A stretch of DNA of 64,000 nt from Sedimentitalea sp039941015 (lineage in GTDB: Bacteria; Pseudomonadota; Alphaproteobacteria; Rhodobacterales; Rhodobacteraceae). Below are positions 1-7,908 of this stretch, piece by piece. Every line of letters starts with the position of its first letter. Positions within the stretch are counted from its first letter, which is position 1. Location of the stretch: assembly GCF_039941015.1 (NCBI RefSeq), contig NZ_JBDVFI010000051.1. One strand, given 5' to 3'. The translations under genes were made by a program, and so were the position numbers. The notes under the pieces are model-generated. The model was given only the letters and a program-made list of their open reading frames with translations. It did not search any database and had not been told where the DNA came from.

Positions 1-680
1 TCGCCAAGGATCCACGCGCGTCTGCAATGACAGTTGAGGCCGAGCAGTATGTGATCAATCACGGGCTGGCCGAAGAGATTTATCTCATGCAGCCTGATCT
101 GGTGATTGCGGGAGCCTATTCGACACGCGCAACGGTGGATATGTTGCGGCGGCTTGGCGTTCCGGTTGCCGTGTTCGAACCGACCTACTCACTGGACGAT
201 GTGGGCGCGCGGATTACGCAGATGGGTGAAGTCCTGCAACGTCAAGGCGCCGCGGCGATCATGTTGGCGGATTTTGATGCATGGCTCAAAGTGTTGACCG
301 CCGAGGTCGAACACAATCCCCGCGCGATCCTTTACTACGCCAACGGCTATACGTCCGGCGACAACACGCTTGCAGGTCAAATCCTGCTCGCGGCCGGGTT
401 TTCAAACGCTGCCAGCGAAGCCGGGTATGAGGCAGGTGAGAAACTTCCCCTTGAGGTGCTGGCACTGACCGAACCGGAGATCGTGATTGCCGCACGCCCA
501 TATCCGGGTGCGTCGCGATCCGAGGGCATTCTGGATCATCCGGTGGTACAAAAGCTGCGCGTCAACCATGCCGGGGCCACCATGACCGACCATGACTGGG
601 TCTGCGGCACACCTTATGTGCTGCGCGCGATTGAAAACCTCGTGGCGGCCCGCGAAACCCTGAGCGGAGCAAAGCCGTGA
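1..680 (+). CDS. btuF: Periplasmic cobalamin/cobinamide (Fe-siderophore family) binding protein, 5' truncated by window edge
   Basis: This is the solute-binding component of a FecB/BtuF-type ABC importer, acting in the periplasm. The frame is open from the first complete codon at base 3, so the gene begins before the window and the signal peptide is not visible. About 225 C-terminal residues are present. The stretch LMQPDLVIAG followed by LRRLGVPVAVFEP is typical of the helical-backbone binding proteins of this family. The stop codon overlaps the GTG start of the permease gene, so the genes are translationally coupled. Family members carry B12, haem or ferric siderophores. The downstream cbiZ gene is why I favour a corrinoid, which is inference. 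Naming it btuF rather than a siderophore-binding protein is moderately secure. Confidence 0.8.
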   Translation, partial: AKDPRASAMTVEAEQYVINHGLAEEIYLMQPDLVIAGAYSTRATVDMLRRLGVPVAVFEPTYSLDDVGARITQMGEVLQRQGAAAIMLADFDAWLKVLTAEVEHNPRAILYYANGYTSGDNTLAGQILLAAGFSNAASEAGYEAGEKLPLEVLALTEPEIVIAARPYPGASRSEGILDHPVVQKLRVNHAGATMTDHDWVCGTPYVLRAIENLVAARETLSGAKP

Positions 681-1660
681 GCCGTCTAACCCTTCTTCTT
701 GTTATGACCTTGGTGGGGTTGTTTGTAACGTCCCTGCTGACGGGGCCGGCCGATATCGGCATAGGCGAAAGCCTGACCGCGCTCTTTGTCGGCGACGGTG
801 GGCCGCTGACGCTGGTCATGCGGGAAATTCGTCTGCCGCGCGCCTTGCTCGCTTCGTTCATTGGCGCCAGTCTCGGGCTGGCCGGGGCCGCGATGCAGGG
901 GTATCTGCGCAATCCACTGGCTGAGCCCGGACTTATTGGCGTGTCGGGGACTGCGGCGCTTGGCGCGGTCCTTGCCATTCATACCGGCCTTTCGACTGCC
1001 TTCGCCTTTGGCTTGCCGCTGGCGGCATTGACCGGCGCACTATTGGGGGTGTTGCTGGTGATGGCGTTGGCCGGACCACGGGGCACATCGCTGACCTTGA
1101 TCCTGGCGGGAATTGCCGTCTCGGCGCTTGCGGCGGCACTCACGTCACTGGTGTTGAACTTGTCACCCAACCCGTTTGCCGCAAATGAAATCGTGTTCTG
1201 GATGATGGGGTCTCTGGCCGATCGGTCCATGGCCCATGTCTGGTTGGCACTGCCCTTCACTTTGGTTGGATGGGTTCTTCTGGGCACGCTTGGTCGCGGG
1301 CTTGATGCCCTGACACTGGGCGAGGACGCTGCGCGCGCCATGGGCGTTCAAATCACCCGTTTGCGATTGCAGCTTGTCGTGGGCACAGCCTGTGTCCTGG
1401 GGGCCGGGACCGCCGTTGCCGGTGCCATCGGGTTTGTCGGTCTTGTCGTACCCCACATCCTGCGCCCGTTAGTGGGCGCACATCCCTCGCGGCTGCTTTG
1501 GGCCTCGGCGCTTGGCGGCGCGATCATGCTGCTTGCGGCGGATATCGCGGTGCGGGTTGTGCTGCCTGCACGCGATCTAAAGTTGGGTGTTCTGACCGCG
1601 CTGGTTGGTGCGCCGCTCTTTCTGCATCTGATCCTGAAACTGCGAAAGGAACGGATATGA
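677..1660 (+). CDS. btuC: FecCD/BtuC-family ABC transporter permease
   Basis: Inner-membrane permease of 327 residues, the normal size for the FecCD family, with about nine or ten hydrophobic segments. Family landmarks are RLPRALLASFIGASLGLAG (residues 52-70), the following AAMQGYLRNPLAEPGLIG block (71-88), the cytoplasmic coupling loop around ALTLGEDAARAMGV (211-224), and GFVGLVVPH (252-260). The start is GTG, overlapping the TGA stop of the binding-protein gene. The stop overlaps the ATG of the ATPase gene (ATGA). It should form the BtuC2D2-like channel with its neighbours. A corrinoid substrate is inferred from cbiZ in the same operon. Confidence 0.87.
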   Translation: MSRLTLLLVMTLVGLFVTSLLTGPADIGIGESLTALFVGDGGPLTLVMREIRLPRALLASFIGASLGLAGAAMQGYLRNPLAEPGLIGVSGTAALGAVLAIHTGLSTAFAFGLPLAALTGALLGVLLVMALAGPRGTSLTLILAGIAVSALAAALTSLVLNLSPNPFAANEIVFWMMGSLADRSMAHVWLALPFTLVGWVLLGTLGRGLDALTLGEDAARAMGVQITRLRLQLVVGTACVLGAGTAVAGAIGFVGLVVPHILRPLVGAHPSRLLWASALGGAIMLLAADIAVRVVLPARDLKLGVLTALVGAPLFLHLILKLRKERI

Positions 1661-2415
1661 GCCTGCTGAGCCTTACCGATCTTTCGGTTGCGTTGCGTGG
1701 GCGCACCGTGTTTCGCGATATCTCCTTCAGTATCGGCGCCGGAGAGTTTGTCGGCCTGATCGGACCCAACGGGAGCGGCAAAACCACTCTGATGCGCGCC
1801 GCCCTAGGCCTGCTGCCCTTTGGAGGTCACAGCTCGCTTGCCGCCCTGCCGGAAACTGCACGCGCCAAACACGCCGCCTGGATGCCCCAGTCTCGGGAAA
1901 TCGCCTGGCCTGTCACAGTTGAATCCGTAGTCATGCTGGGCCGCTTGCCACATCAGACCGCGATGCAAAGCGCCAGCAAAGAAGATCACAATCGGGTCGA
2001 GGCCGCGCTGGCACAGATGGAATTGACCGAGATGCGCCACCGTGCCGCCACCCGGTTATCGGGCGGAGAGCAGGCGCGTGTCCTGATTGCACGCGCCCTG
2101 GCGCAGGATACGCCGCTATTGTTGGCCGACGAGCCCATCGCAGGGCTGGACCCTGCACATCAGATCGCAACGATGGAAACCTTCGCCACACAGGCCACTG
2201 CTGGAAAATCGTCACTGGTGTCGCTGCATGATCTTGGGCTCGCGGTGCGACACTGTACGCGCCTGATCCTGCTTGGTGATGGCCATCTGGTGGCTGACGG
2301 CCCGCCCGAAGAGGTTCTGACCCCCGAACGTCTGGCACAAGTGTTCGGAATCTCTGCCTGGTATCAGCGCACCGAACAAGGTCCGGTCTATCAGCCTTTG
2401 CAGGTCATCCGATGA
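1657..2415 (+). CDS. btuD: ABC transporter ATPase, BtuD/FecE type
   Basis: Cytoplasmic ATPase of 252 residues that drives the preceding permease. It has Walker A GPNGSGKT at 36-43, signature LSGGEQ at 134-139, Walker B LLLADEP at 154-160 and switch histidine H191. I chose the ATG at 1657 because it overlaps the permease stop and puts the conserved beta-strand at the N-terminus. A longer in-frame reading from 1498 would only add sequence antisense in character to the permease gene. The stop overlaps the cbiZ start by four bases (ATGA), giving four coupled genes in a row. Confidence 0.9.
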   Translation: MSLLSLTDLSVALRGRTVFRDISFSIGAGEFVGLIGPNGSGKTTLMRAALGLLPFGGHSSLAALPETARAKHAAWMPQSREIAWPVTVESVVMLGRLPHQTAMQSASKEDHNRVEAALAQMELTEMRHRAATRLSGGEQARVLIARALAQDTPLLLADEPIAGLDPAHQIATMETFATQATAGKSSLVSLHDLGLAVRHCTRLILLGDGHLVADGPPEEVLTPERLAQVFGISAWYQRTEQGPVYQPLQVIR

Positions 2416-3074
2416 GCCGCGTAACACTGGACCGTCCGTGGTTGGAGTTTGACCTTTGCGCAGACATGCAGGTGTTGAGTTGGTCGGTCAACCGTCCGGG
2501 CATCGTGCGCGCGCGCCGTATCCTTTGGCGCGAAGTGCGCAATTCCGATTTGCCCGCCGAACTGGATGTCGACGACTGGCTGACACGAGAATTGCACCTA
2601 CGCGGAGCCGGTGACGCAGTCACCCTGCTGACATCGCGCGACATTCGATTTTTTACCGAATGCAGGGCATCAGCCGGTGACGTCATGGCCCATGCTGTGT
2701 CCACGGTCGGGTTTTCCAACGCCGAGCGGGTTGGACACCGGATTGACCGATCCGACAAGGATTGGGGCACGATCAACGTGGCGCTGTGCCTGAACTGCGG
2801 GTTGACGGAAACTGCCTTGCTGGAGGCCATGAGCGTCGTCGTACAGGCCCGCACGGCGGCTGTGATGGATGTGAACCTTGCACTGACGTCCGGAATTGCG
2901 ACGGGGACCGGCACCGACTGTGTTGCGGTCGCCAGCCCAACCGGGAAAGCCCGCTATGCCGGGCTGCACACCGAAATCGGAGAAGCCACCGGGCGCGCCG
3001 TATATACCGCCGTACTGGACGGCGCGCGCCAGTGGATCGCCAACAACAGAAAGGCCGAAAATGCTGGATCTTGA
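2412..3074 (+). CDS. cbiZ: Adenosylcobinamide amidohydrolase CbiZ
   Basis: CbiZ cleaves the aminopropanol arm from adenosylcobinamide to give adenosylcobyric acid, letting cells salvage incomplete or foreign corrinoids. The 220-residue protein shows the family signatures SGIATGTGTDC (160-170) and YAGLHTEIGEATGRAVY (182-198), which I recognise with good confidence. CbiZ was first characterised in archaea and in Rhodobacter, where it sits with Btu transporter genes, exactly as here. It overlaps the ATPase gene by 4 bases and the next gene by 14 bases. Co-location of importer and amidohydrolase suggests imported cobinamide or pseudo-B12 is remodelled on entry. Confidence 0.88.
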   Translation: MSRVTLDRPWLEFDLCADMQVLSWSVNRPGIVRARRILWREVRNSDLPAELDVDDWLTRELHLRGAGDAVTLLTSRDIRFFTECRASAGDVMAHAVSTVGFSNAERVGHRIDRSDKDWGTINVALCLNCGLTETALLEAMSVVVQARTAAVMDVNLALTSGIATGTGTDCVAVASPTGKARYAGLHTEIGEATGRAVYTAVLDGARQWIANNRKAENAGS

Positions 3075-4062
3075 GACTATTCTGCGGGATGGGATGAACG
3101 ACCCCGATGCCGGTTGGCACATGGGATCGTTTGGGGCGATTGCCGAGTTTCATCACGTGGCCGGCGACCCGCCTGCGCCCATTGCCGAGGCGCTGGAACA
3201 GACCACTTCGCGCGGCGCGATCCGGATCGACACGCTCCAAGGCGTGCGACCTGTCGCCTATGAAACACTCAGCCCGAAACCTCATCGCTGGTCCCAGACG
3301 GTTTCATTGTGTCTGCCCGAGAAGGACGCGCGGATGAACCGGCGGGATGTGTTGACAGCGCTTGGGCCAGACACCGACGCGATCCGATCCGAGGATCATG
3401 ATGCCGTCTTGTTCGACATGGGACTCGCCCAATCACAGGTGGATTTCTGCATCCGCACGTCGGATCCTGCGCTGATCGAGGTCCTGCAGCCGCAGGAGGG
3501 TCGCTCGCTTTTTGATCATGACAACCCAGCGATGGGTGCGATTCTCAGGGCGCACCCACATCGGGTGGCGTTGACCCCGCTGGGACGCGTCGAGGTCTAC
3601 CAGATGATCGGCGGGCCCGACACTGGCGGCACCTCTCCCGAAGGACCGCATACCCATGTCCTGCCAAAGCTTCTCCGGGCAAATCGCACTCATTCCGCCA
3701 ATGCGCCCATTCCCAAGGGCTGGGTGCCCTGCTGCGGGTTTCACCCAAAGAGCCCGGTGAGCGGACAGTTGGGCGAAGACAAGACGTTTGATCCCGAGGC
3801 TTTCGATCGGTTCCAAACACTTCTCGCCGATTGGGGCATCAATGAATACACCGAACAGAAACGCGGTGGCTGGTGTGCGCTCGATGCCGGTCAAACCCCA
3901 GAAACGTGGGAGGAACCGAGAACACGCGTGGCCCGAGCCGGGCTGCGCAATGCGATCCGACAATGGCGCCGGCAACGGGGTGACAGTGATCTAGTGGTTG
4001 AATGGGCACGCGCCTTTGATCGCGGCGAGGCCGATGCTGATCCCGAAAACCCCGGGCATTGA
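3061..4062 (+). CDS. Unrecognised protein coupled to cbiZ
   Basis: I do not recognise this 333-residue protein. The ATG at 3061 overlaps the end of cbiZ by 14 bases, which implies co-expression with corrinoid uptake and remodelling. It has no signal peptide or membrane segment, so it is probably cytoplasmic. Visible features are an acidic N-terminal third, a histidine-containing stretch TSPEGPHTHVLPKLL, and a nearby pair of cysteines in GWVPCCGFHP followed by FHPKSPVSGQ. These could bind metal or cobalt, but that is speculation. The C-terminus is basic and then acidic (RQWRRQRG, later DRGEADADPE). Codon use is like its neighbours, so recent transfer is not indicated. Its role may concern corrinoids or be unrelated. 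Confidence 0.75.
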   Translation: MLDLETILRDGMNDPDAGWHMGSFGAIAEFHHVAGDPPAPIAEALEQTTSRGAIRIDTLQGVRPVAYETLSPKPHRWSQTVSLCLPEKDARMNRRDVLTALGPDTDAIRSEDHDAVLFDMGLAQSQVDFCIRTSDPALIEVLQPQEGRSLFDHDNPAMGAILRAHPHRVALTPLGRVEVYQMIGGPDTGGTSPEGPHTHVLPKLLRANRTHSANAPIPKGWVPCCGFHPKSPVSGQLGEDKTFDPEAFDRFQTLLADWGINEYTEQKRGGWCALDAGQTPETWEEPRTRVARAGLRNAIRQWRRQRGDSDLVVEWARAFDRGEADADPENPGH

Positions 4063-4131
4063 GGAATGACGGTTTCAGGGCTGCTTTGATCAGCATCTCC
4101 TTCCCGTCACCGTCGTGGCCGTCGTCAGGGT

Positions 4132-4481
4132 TTTTTTTAAGCAAGCGGAACTGCAGCGTTTGCTCAGCCACGACCTCCCGCAGGTCACGTGCTTCACGGC
4201 GCAGATCCTGGACTTCATCTGTTGTGGCAGCAAGGGCCGCGTCGCCAGAAAGCCGTCGTTTCCCAGCTTCCATGAAGTCCTTTTACCACTTGTTATAGAT
4301 ACCTTGGGAAATGCCCTTACGGCGGCTTAGTTCAGCAATGCTGTCCTCACCACGCAAGCTATCCAGGACGGATCCTGATCTTCTCTTCAGATGAATAATG
4401 TTTGCGTGCTGCGCGCTTGATGTCTTTGACGATCTTATCGCCAGCGCTTTCGCGTGTTCCATGGGGAGTCTCATCTTCCAC
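4132..4481 (-). pseudogene. Decayed IS3-family transposase orfA remnant
   Basis: On the minus strand, conceptual translation gives KIVKDIKRAARKHYSSEEKI, then in another frame LDSLRGEDSIAELSRRKGIS, then DLRREARDLREVVAEQTL. Together these are the helix-turn-helix and leucine-zipper parts of an IS3-group OrfA. Two lesions are visible: one extra G within 4370-4371 shifts the frame, and an in-frame stop occurs at 4283-4285. No orfB or catalytic DDE segment is present and I could not find terminal inverted repeats. The A-run near 4131-4138 sits where IS3 elements usually frameshift into orfB, but the following sequence is not orfB. The element is therefore dead and truncated. Confidence 0.8.
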
Positions 4482-4540
4482 TTCTCTGTGGTTACGATGA
4501 ACCAAGAACACTCTCTTATCAAATTGCCCTATTTGAACCC

Positions 4541-4657
4541 ATAAGCGCTGGCGTTAGACATACATTTTCTCTGCGCGCCAAGGTGCGCGACGGTCAGGTG
4601 GTCCTATGGCACTGGTTCGAAGACAGCGTTGCTGTGAGCCAAGCATATCACGGCTGA
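4541..4657 (+). pseudogene. C-terminal fragment of a SnoaL/NTF2-like protein
   Basis: The last 38 or so codons of an open frame ending at 4657 read HTFSLRAKVRDGQVVLWHWF and then EDSVAVSQAYHG. This resembles the final two beta-strands and tail of SnoaL-like (NTF2 fold) proteins, whose ends usually look like VRDGKIV followed by a D-x-AVAxAF motif. The upstream part of the gene is missing and the DNA before it belongs to the IS3 remnant, so the insertion or a later deletion probably removed it. NTF2-like genes often neighbour NmrA-type reductases like the next gene. The match is short, so identification is tentative. Confidence 0.42.
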
Positions 4658-4727
4658 TATGGTCTGACAGGTGACAACATCCCGAAGCAGGCCACCCAAG
4701 GCCCGCTTTGAATAGGAGGGACAAGAC

Positions 4728-5567
4728 ATGACAATCGAAGTCACGGCCGTATCCGGCCAGCTCGGCGCGGCAATCGCTCGCGTGCTTGTCGCACGTGGCG
4801 AAACCGTGATCGGGCTGGCACGAACGCCGGAAAAGGTTACCGATCTGAAGATCGAGATCCGCCCCGGCGATTACGCCAACCTCGCGCAGCTTGAAGTATC
4901 GCTGGCCGGAGTGGACAGACTGTTGCTGGTTTCAGGCAACGGAGATCCGGCCGCCCGTATCGATCAGCATCGCACTGTGATCGAAGCTGCCCGCGCTGCG
5001 GGTGTGCAACGAATCGTCTATACCAGCGTTCAGGGCGCGGAAACCGGCACCGCCTTTTCCCCCGTGGTCGACAGCAATCGCCAAACCGAAGCTGATATCC
5101 GTAACAGCGGGATGGATTGGGTGATCGGACGCAACGGCATCTATATCGAACCCGACATCGAATACATCGACAGCTATCGCAAGGCCGGTGAGATCGCCAA
5201 TTGCGCGGGCAAAGGGCGCTGTGGCTATACCACGCGCGGCGAACTGGCGGTGGCCTATGCCCATATGCTGACCGAACCGCAGCATGTTGGACAGACCTAC
5301 AATCTGCACGGCACTCCGATCACCCAAGCCGAGTTGGCGGAATACATGAACCAAGCGTTTGGCACCGATATGGTGTTTCGCCCGATGAGCGTCGAAGACT
5401 ATCGCGCCAACCGTGTGGCTGAACTCGGCGACTTTATCGGCACCGTGATCGCAGGCATCTATGAGGGCATCCGCAAGGGTGCCGTCGACAACCCCAGCCA
5501 GTTCGAACAGGCAGCGGGTCGTCCGCACATAGGCTGGCAGACGTATTTCGAAAGTCTGAAAGCGTAG
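4728..5567 (+). CDS. NmrA-like / atypical SDR NAD(P)H-dependent oxidoreductase (QorB-like)
   Basis: This 279-residue cytoplasmic protein has an N-terminal Rossmann fold. VSGQLGAAIARVL (residues 8-20) is the glycine-rich dinucleotide loop, degenerate compared with the usual TGATGxLG. It is followed by GETVIGLART and, after the third strand, RLLLVSGNG. The layout matches NmrA/YtfG-type quinone oxidoreductases and NAD(P)H sensors, which lack the classical SDR Tyr-x-x-x-Lys pair. A strong ribosome site (aggaggg) precedes the ATG. It is monocistronic on the plus strand, flanked by the decayed insertion element and the convergent phoX. Substrate cannot be inferred. Confidence 0.75.
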   Translation: MTIEVTAVSGQLGAAIARVLVARGETVIGLARTPEKVTDLKIEIRPGDYANLAQLEVSLAGVDRLLLVSGNGDPAARIDQHRTVIEAARAAGVQRIVYTSVQGAETGTAFSPVVDSNRQTEADIRNSGMDWVIGRNGIYIEPDIEYIDSYRKAGEIANCAGKGRCGYTTRGELAVAYAHMLTEPQHVGQTYNLHGTPITQAELAEYMNQAFGTDMVFRPMSVEDYRANRVAELGDFIGTVIAGIYEGIRKGAVDNPSQFEQAAGRPHIGWQTYFESLKA

Positions 5568-5654
5568 TAGCTGGCGTTGCCGCCTCGTCCAAATCCTTTT
5601 GACTGCTGAAATGCCAGAAAGCCGGCAGCACCACGACACGACTGCACATAAATA

Positions 5655-5677
5655 GGCCGCCGGAAAACCCGGCGGCC
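5655..5677 (-). terminator. Hairpin between convergent reductase gene and phoX
   Basis: The arms GGCCGCCGG and CCGGCGGCC are perfectly complementary and separated by five bases. Read on the minus strand, the stem lies about 30 bases after the phoX stop and is followed by TATTTATG, so it most likely ends phoX transcription. It may also serve the convergent reductase gene. Confidence 0.6.
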
Positions 5678-5705
5678 ATACCTAAACGAACAGTCAGCGA
5701 AACGC

Positions 5706-7586
5706 CTAGCCAACGCGCGCGTTGTCGTCCCGTTTGATCGCGACGATTGTCGAACGCGGGAGCCCTTCGCCCGGGAATCCAGCGGCAGGGTGCTGTATTC
5801 CGACGAACATCGTGCGCTTGTCTGCCGACCAGCAAAGGCCGGTAACTTCGCACCCAAACGGGCCGGTCAGGAAGCGGTTGATTTCACCGGTCGCCGGATC
5901 GCCCGCGAGCATCTGGTTGTTGCCCATGCCCTCGAAATCGCCCTCGTTCTTGTAATCACCATCAGTCTGGATCCAGATCAACCCGGTGGAGTCGATCATC
6001 ATGCCGTCAGGTGAGTTGAACATGTTTCCGGCGGTGACGTTCCGCGACCCCGCATAGATATCGTCATGTTTCTCCGGGTTGCCAGCCATCACATAGAGGT
6101 CCCAGGTAAAGGCCAGATCAGCATGATTTTCGTTCGCCGGGTACCAACGAACGATTTGCCCATACTTGTTCTCGGCACGCGGATTTACGCCACCAACCGG
6201 TGTTTCGTCTCCGCCCGCATTGGCCTTGATGCCGCGGTTCTTGTTGTTGGTAAGCGCGCAATAGGCTGCGATTTCGTTCGGGCTGACGGCGACCCATTCG
6301 GGGCGATCCATGGTCGTGGCGCCAACCTTGGACGCGGCAACGCGTGCAAAGACGAGGAGTTCATCCTGTGCCATACCGGTTGTCTCGGGCGTAAGCGCAA
6401 GCCACTGGCCCGAACCATTCTCAAGGAACTTGGCGACATAGAGCGTACCGTTGTCGAGCAAAGACGACGTGTCCCCACCGGGGACATACACGCCGTCGGA
6501 AACGAACTTGTAGAGGAATTCGCCTCGTTCGTCGTCGCCCATATAGACAACCACACGGCCATCGGGCGCAATCGCGCAGGCGGCATTCTCGTGTTTGAAC
6601 CGGCCAAGTGCTGTGCGTTTGTTGGGCACTGAATCCGGGTTGGCTGGATCGATTTCAACGACCCAACCCTGAGTGTTGGGCTCGTTCGGATCCTTGGAGA
6701 TGTCAAAGCGCTCGTCGAAATTCTCATACCCATAACGGCCTTTGAGATTTACACCGTAGCGCACCTGCTCTGGCGTCCGTTCCAGTGCTTCGTCGGTGGA
6801 GCCGAAGTAACCGTTAAAGTTCTCTTCGCAGGTCAGATAGGTGCCCCAGGGTGTCCTGCCCGCGCCGCAGTTGTTCATCGTTCCGCGTGCGGTCACGCCA
6901 GTTGCGTCGGAAACAGTCTTGAGCAGATCGGAACCGGCGGCGGGACCAGTGATGTTGATTACCGTGTCGTGGGTGATGCGGCGATTGAACGGGCTGTCGA
7001 CGACGACACCCCAACCGTCTTCGCCTTCGGTGACTTCGATCACGGCCACGCCCTGCAGATTGCGCAACAGTTGCGCGTCGTCCGCGGAACCGGCTTTGCC
7101 ATCAGCGTGGGTCTTGGGCAGGTTGGTCTTGGTGTTGGCATATTCGTGGTTCACCGCGATCACTTGGTGATTACCTACGACGAAAAGCTCCATGCCGTCG
7201 GTGTTTTCACCAAATACACGGTCGGAAGAGGCCAGCGTTACGCCATTCTCTGGATCAAAAGCCTCGGCATCCGAAAACAGCGGATCACCCCAGCTGATCA
7301 TAGATTGCCAGTTGTACCCTTCTGGCACATGCACAGTGGCATCGGTTGAAATCGGGATCGGCTTAAAGGCGAAACGTCCCGCGCCCTGTGCCTGGGCCGA
7401 AGTGCTGCTCAACAGTCCGGTTCCCAGCGCAGCCGCGCCCGAACCGATGGCAACGAGACCCGACAGGAAGCCACGGCGCGAAAGGCTTGCTTCGACAACC
7501 CGGTCGAACTCGGTGGCTTCGGGGCGCGGGTCGTTGGTTTCGTCCCAATCGTCCCAGCTCATTGCGCTCGTGTCTGAATCTTGCAT
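5706..7586 (-). CDS. phoX: PhoX-family alkaline phosphatase, Tat-exported
   Basis: PhoX is a calcium/iron-dependent periplasmic phosphomonoesterase that releases phosphate from organic esters during phosphate starvation, and it is common in marine Rhodobacteraceae. The 626-residue protein has a twin-arginine signal (SRRGFLSGL, residues 36-44, then a hydrophobic stretch and AQA near 66) and the DUF839/PhoX core, including NCGAGRTPWGTYLTCEEN and CSADKRTMFVGIQHP. I chose the ATG at 7586 because GGAG stands 7-8 bases upstream. A start at 7685 would add 33 residues ahead of the Tat motif. It sits beside the pst-pho genes with a Pho-box-like repeat upstream, so PhoB control is likely. Confidence 0.9.
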   Translation of the reverse strand: MQDSDTSAMSWDDWDETNDPRPEATEFDRVVEASLSRRGFLSGLVAIGSGAAALGTGLLSSTSAQAQGAGRFAFKPIPISTDATVHVPEGYNWQSMISWGDPLFSDAEAFDPENGVTLASSDRVFGENTDGMELFVVGNHQVIAVNHEYANTKTNLPKTHADGKAGSADDAQLLRNLQGVAVIEVTEGEDGWGVVVDSPFNRRITHDTVINITGPAAGSDLLKTVSDATGVTARGTMNNCGAGRTPWGTYLTCEENFNGYFGSTDEALERTPEQVRYGVNLKGRYGYENFDERFDISKDPNEPNTQGWVVEIDPANPDSVPNKRTALGRFKHENAACAIAPDGRVVVYMGDDERGEFLYKFVSDGVYVPGGDTSSLLDNGTLYVAKFLENGSGQWLALTPETTGMAQDELLVFARVAASKVGATTMDRPEWVAVSPNEIAAYCALTNNKNRGIKANAGGDETPVGGVNPRAENKYGQIVRWYPANENHADLAFTWDLYVMAGNPEKHDDIYAGSRNVTAGNMFNSPDGMMIDSTGLIWIQTDGDYKNEGDFEGMGNNQMLAGDPATGEINRFLTGPFGCEVTGLCWSADKRTMFVGIQHPAAGFPGEGLPRSTIVAIKRDDNARVG

Positions 7587-7633
7587 TTTTCTGGCTCCAG
7601 GTTTTGTTGCTTGGGGGTACCTAGTCAGCTTTT

Positions 7634-7651
7634 GAAACTGATATGTGACAA
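7634..7651 (-). promoter_or_regulatory. Candidate Pho box upstream of phoX
   Basis: Read on the minus strand, TTGTCACATATCAGTTTC resembles the PhoB-binding pair of 11-base direct repeats (consensus CTGTCATAWAWCTGTCAC). The first unit is a good match and the second is weaker. It lies about 50 bases before the phoX start, a normal position for activation. Confidence 0.5.
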
Positions 7652-7738
7652 CTCGGTATCGAGAAGAACAAGAGAACAAATTCAACCGTCTATCGGGATG
7701 TGCCCTTCACCGTGAAGCGAAGAAGAGTATCAACGCGC

Positions 7739-7765
7739 CATGGTGTCGTCGAATCCGACACCATG
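7739..7765. repeat. 10-bp inverted repeat in the phoB-phoX gap
   Basis: CATGGTGTCG and CGACACCATG form a perfect 10-base-pair stem with a 7-base loop. It lies in the 322-base gap between the phoB stop (7909) and the phoX start (7586), about 145 bases after phoB. Short T or A runs flank it (CCCTTTT on the plus strand), so it may be a terminator after phoB. It could instead be a protein-binding palindrome. Apart from this and the Pho-box-like site I see nothing coding in the gap. Confidence 0.5.
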
Positions 7766-7908
7766 CCCTTTTAGGCGCTGCGCGTGGCTTTCCCGCCGCT
7801 TTGGAAAACCGCAAAGGAATCGGTCGGCTGCCGTCAACCACAGCGCAATTTACATCAATAACCAGCATACTTAGGCGAATATCTATGCCTTGGTTGCTCA
7901 GACCGCAA

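Noticed and set aside
3839..4273. Minus-strand frame of 144 codons at the end of the unrecognised gene
   Set aside because: Its first part is the IS3 orfA remnant and the rest is antisense to the cbiZ-coupled gene, so it is not an intact gene.
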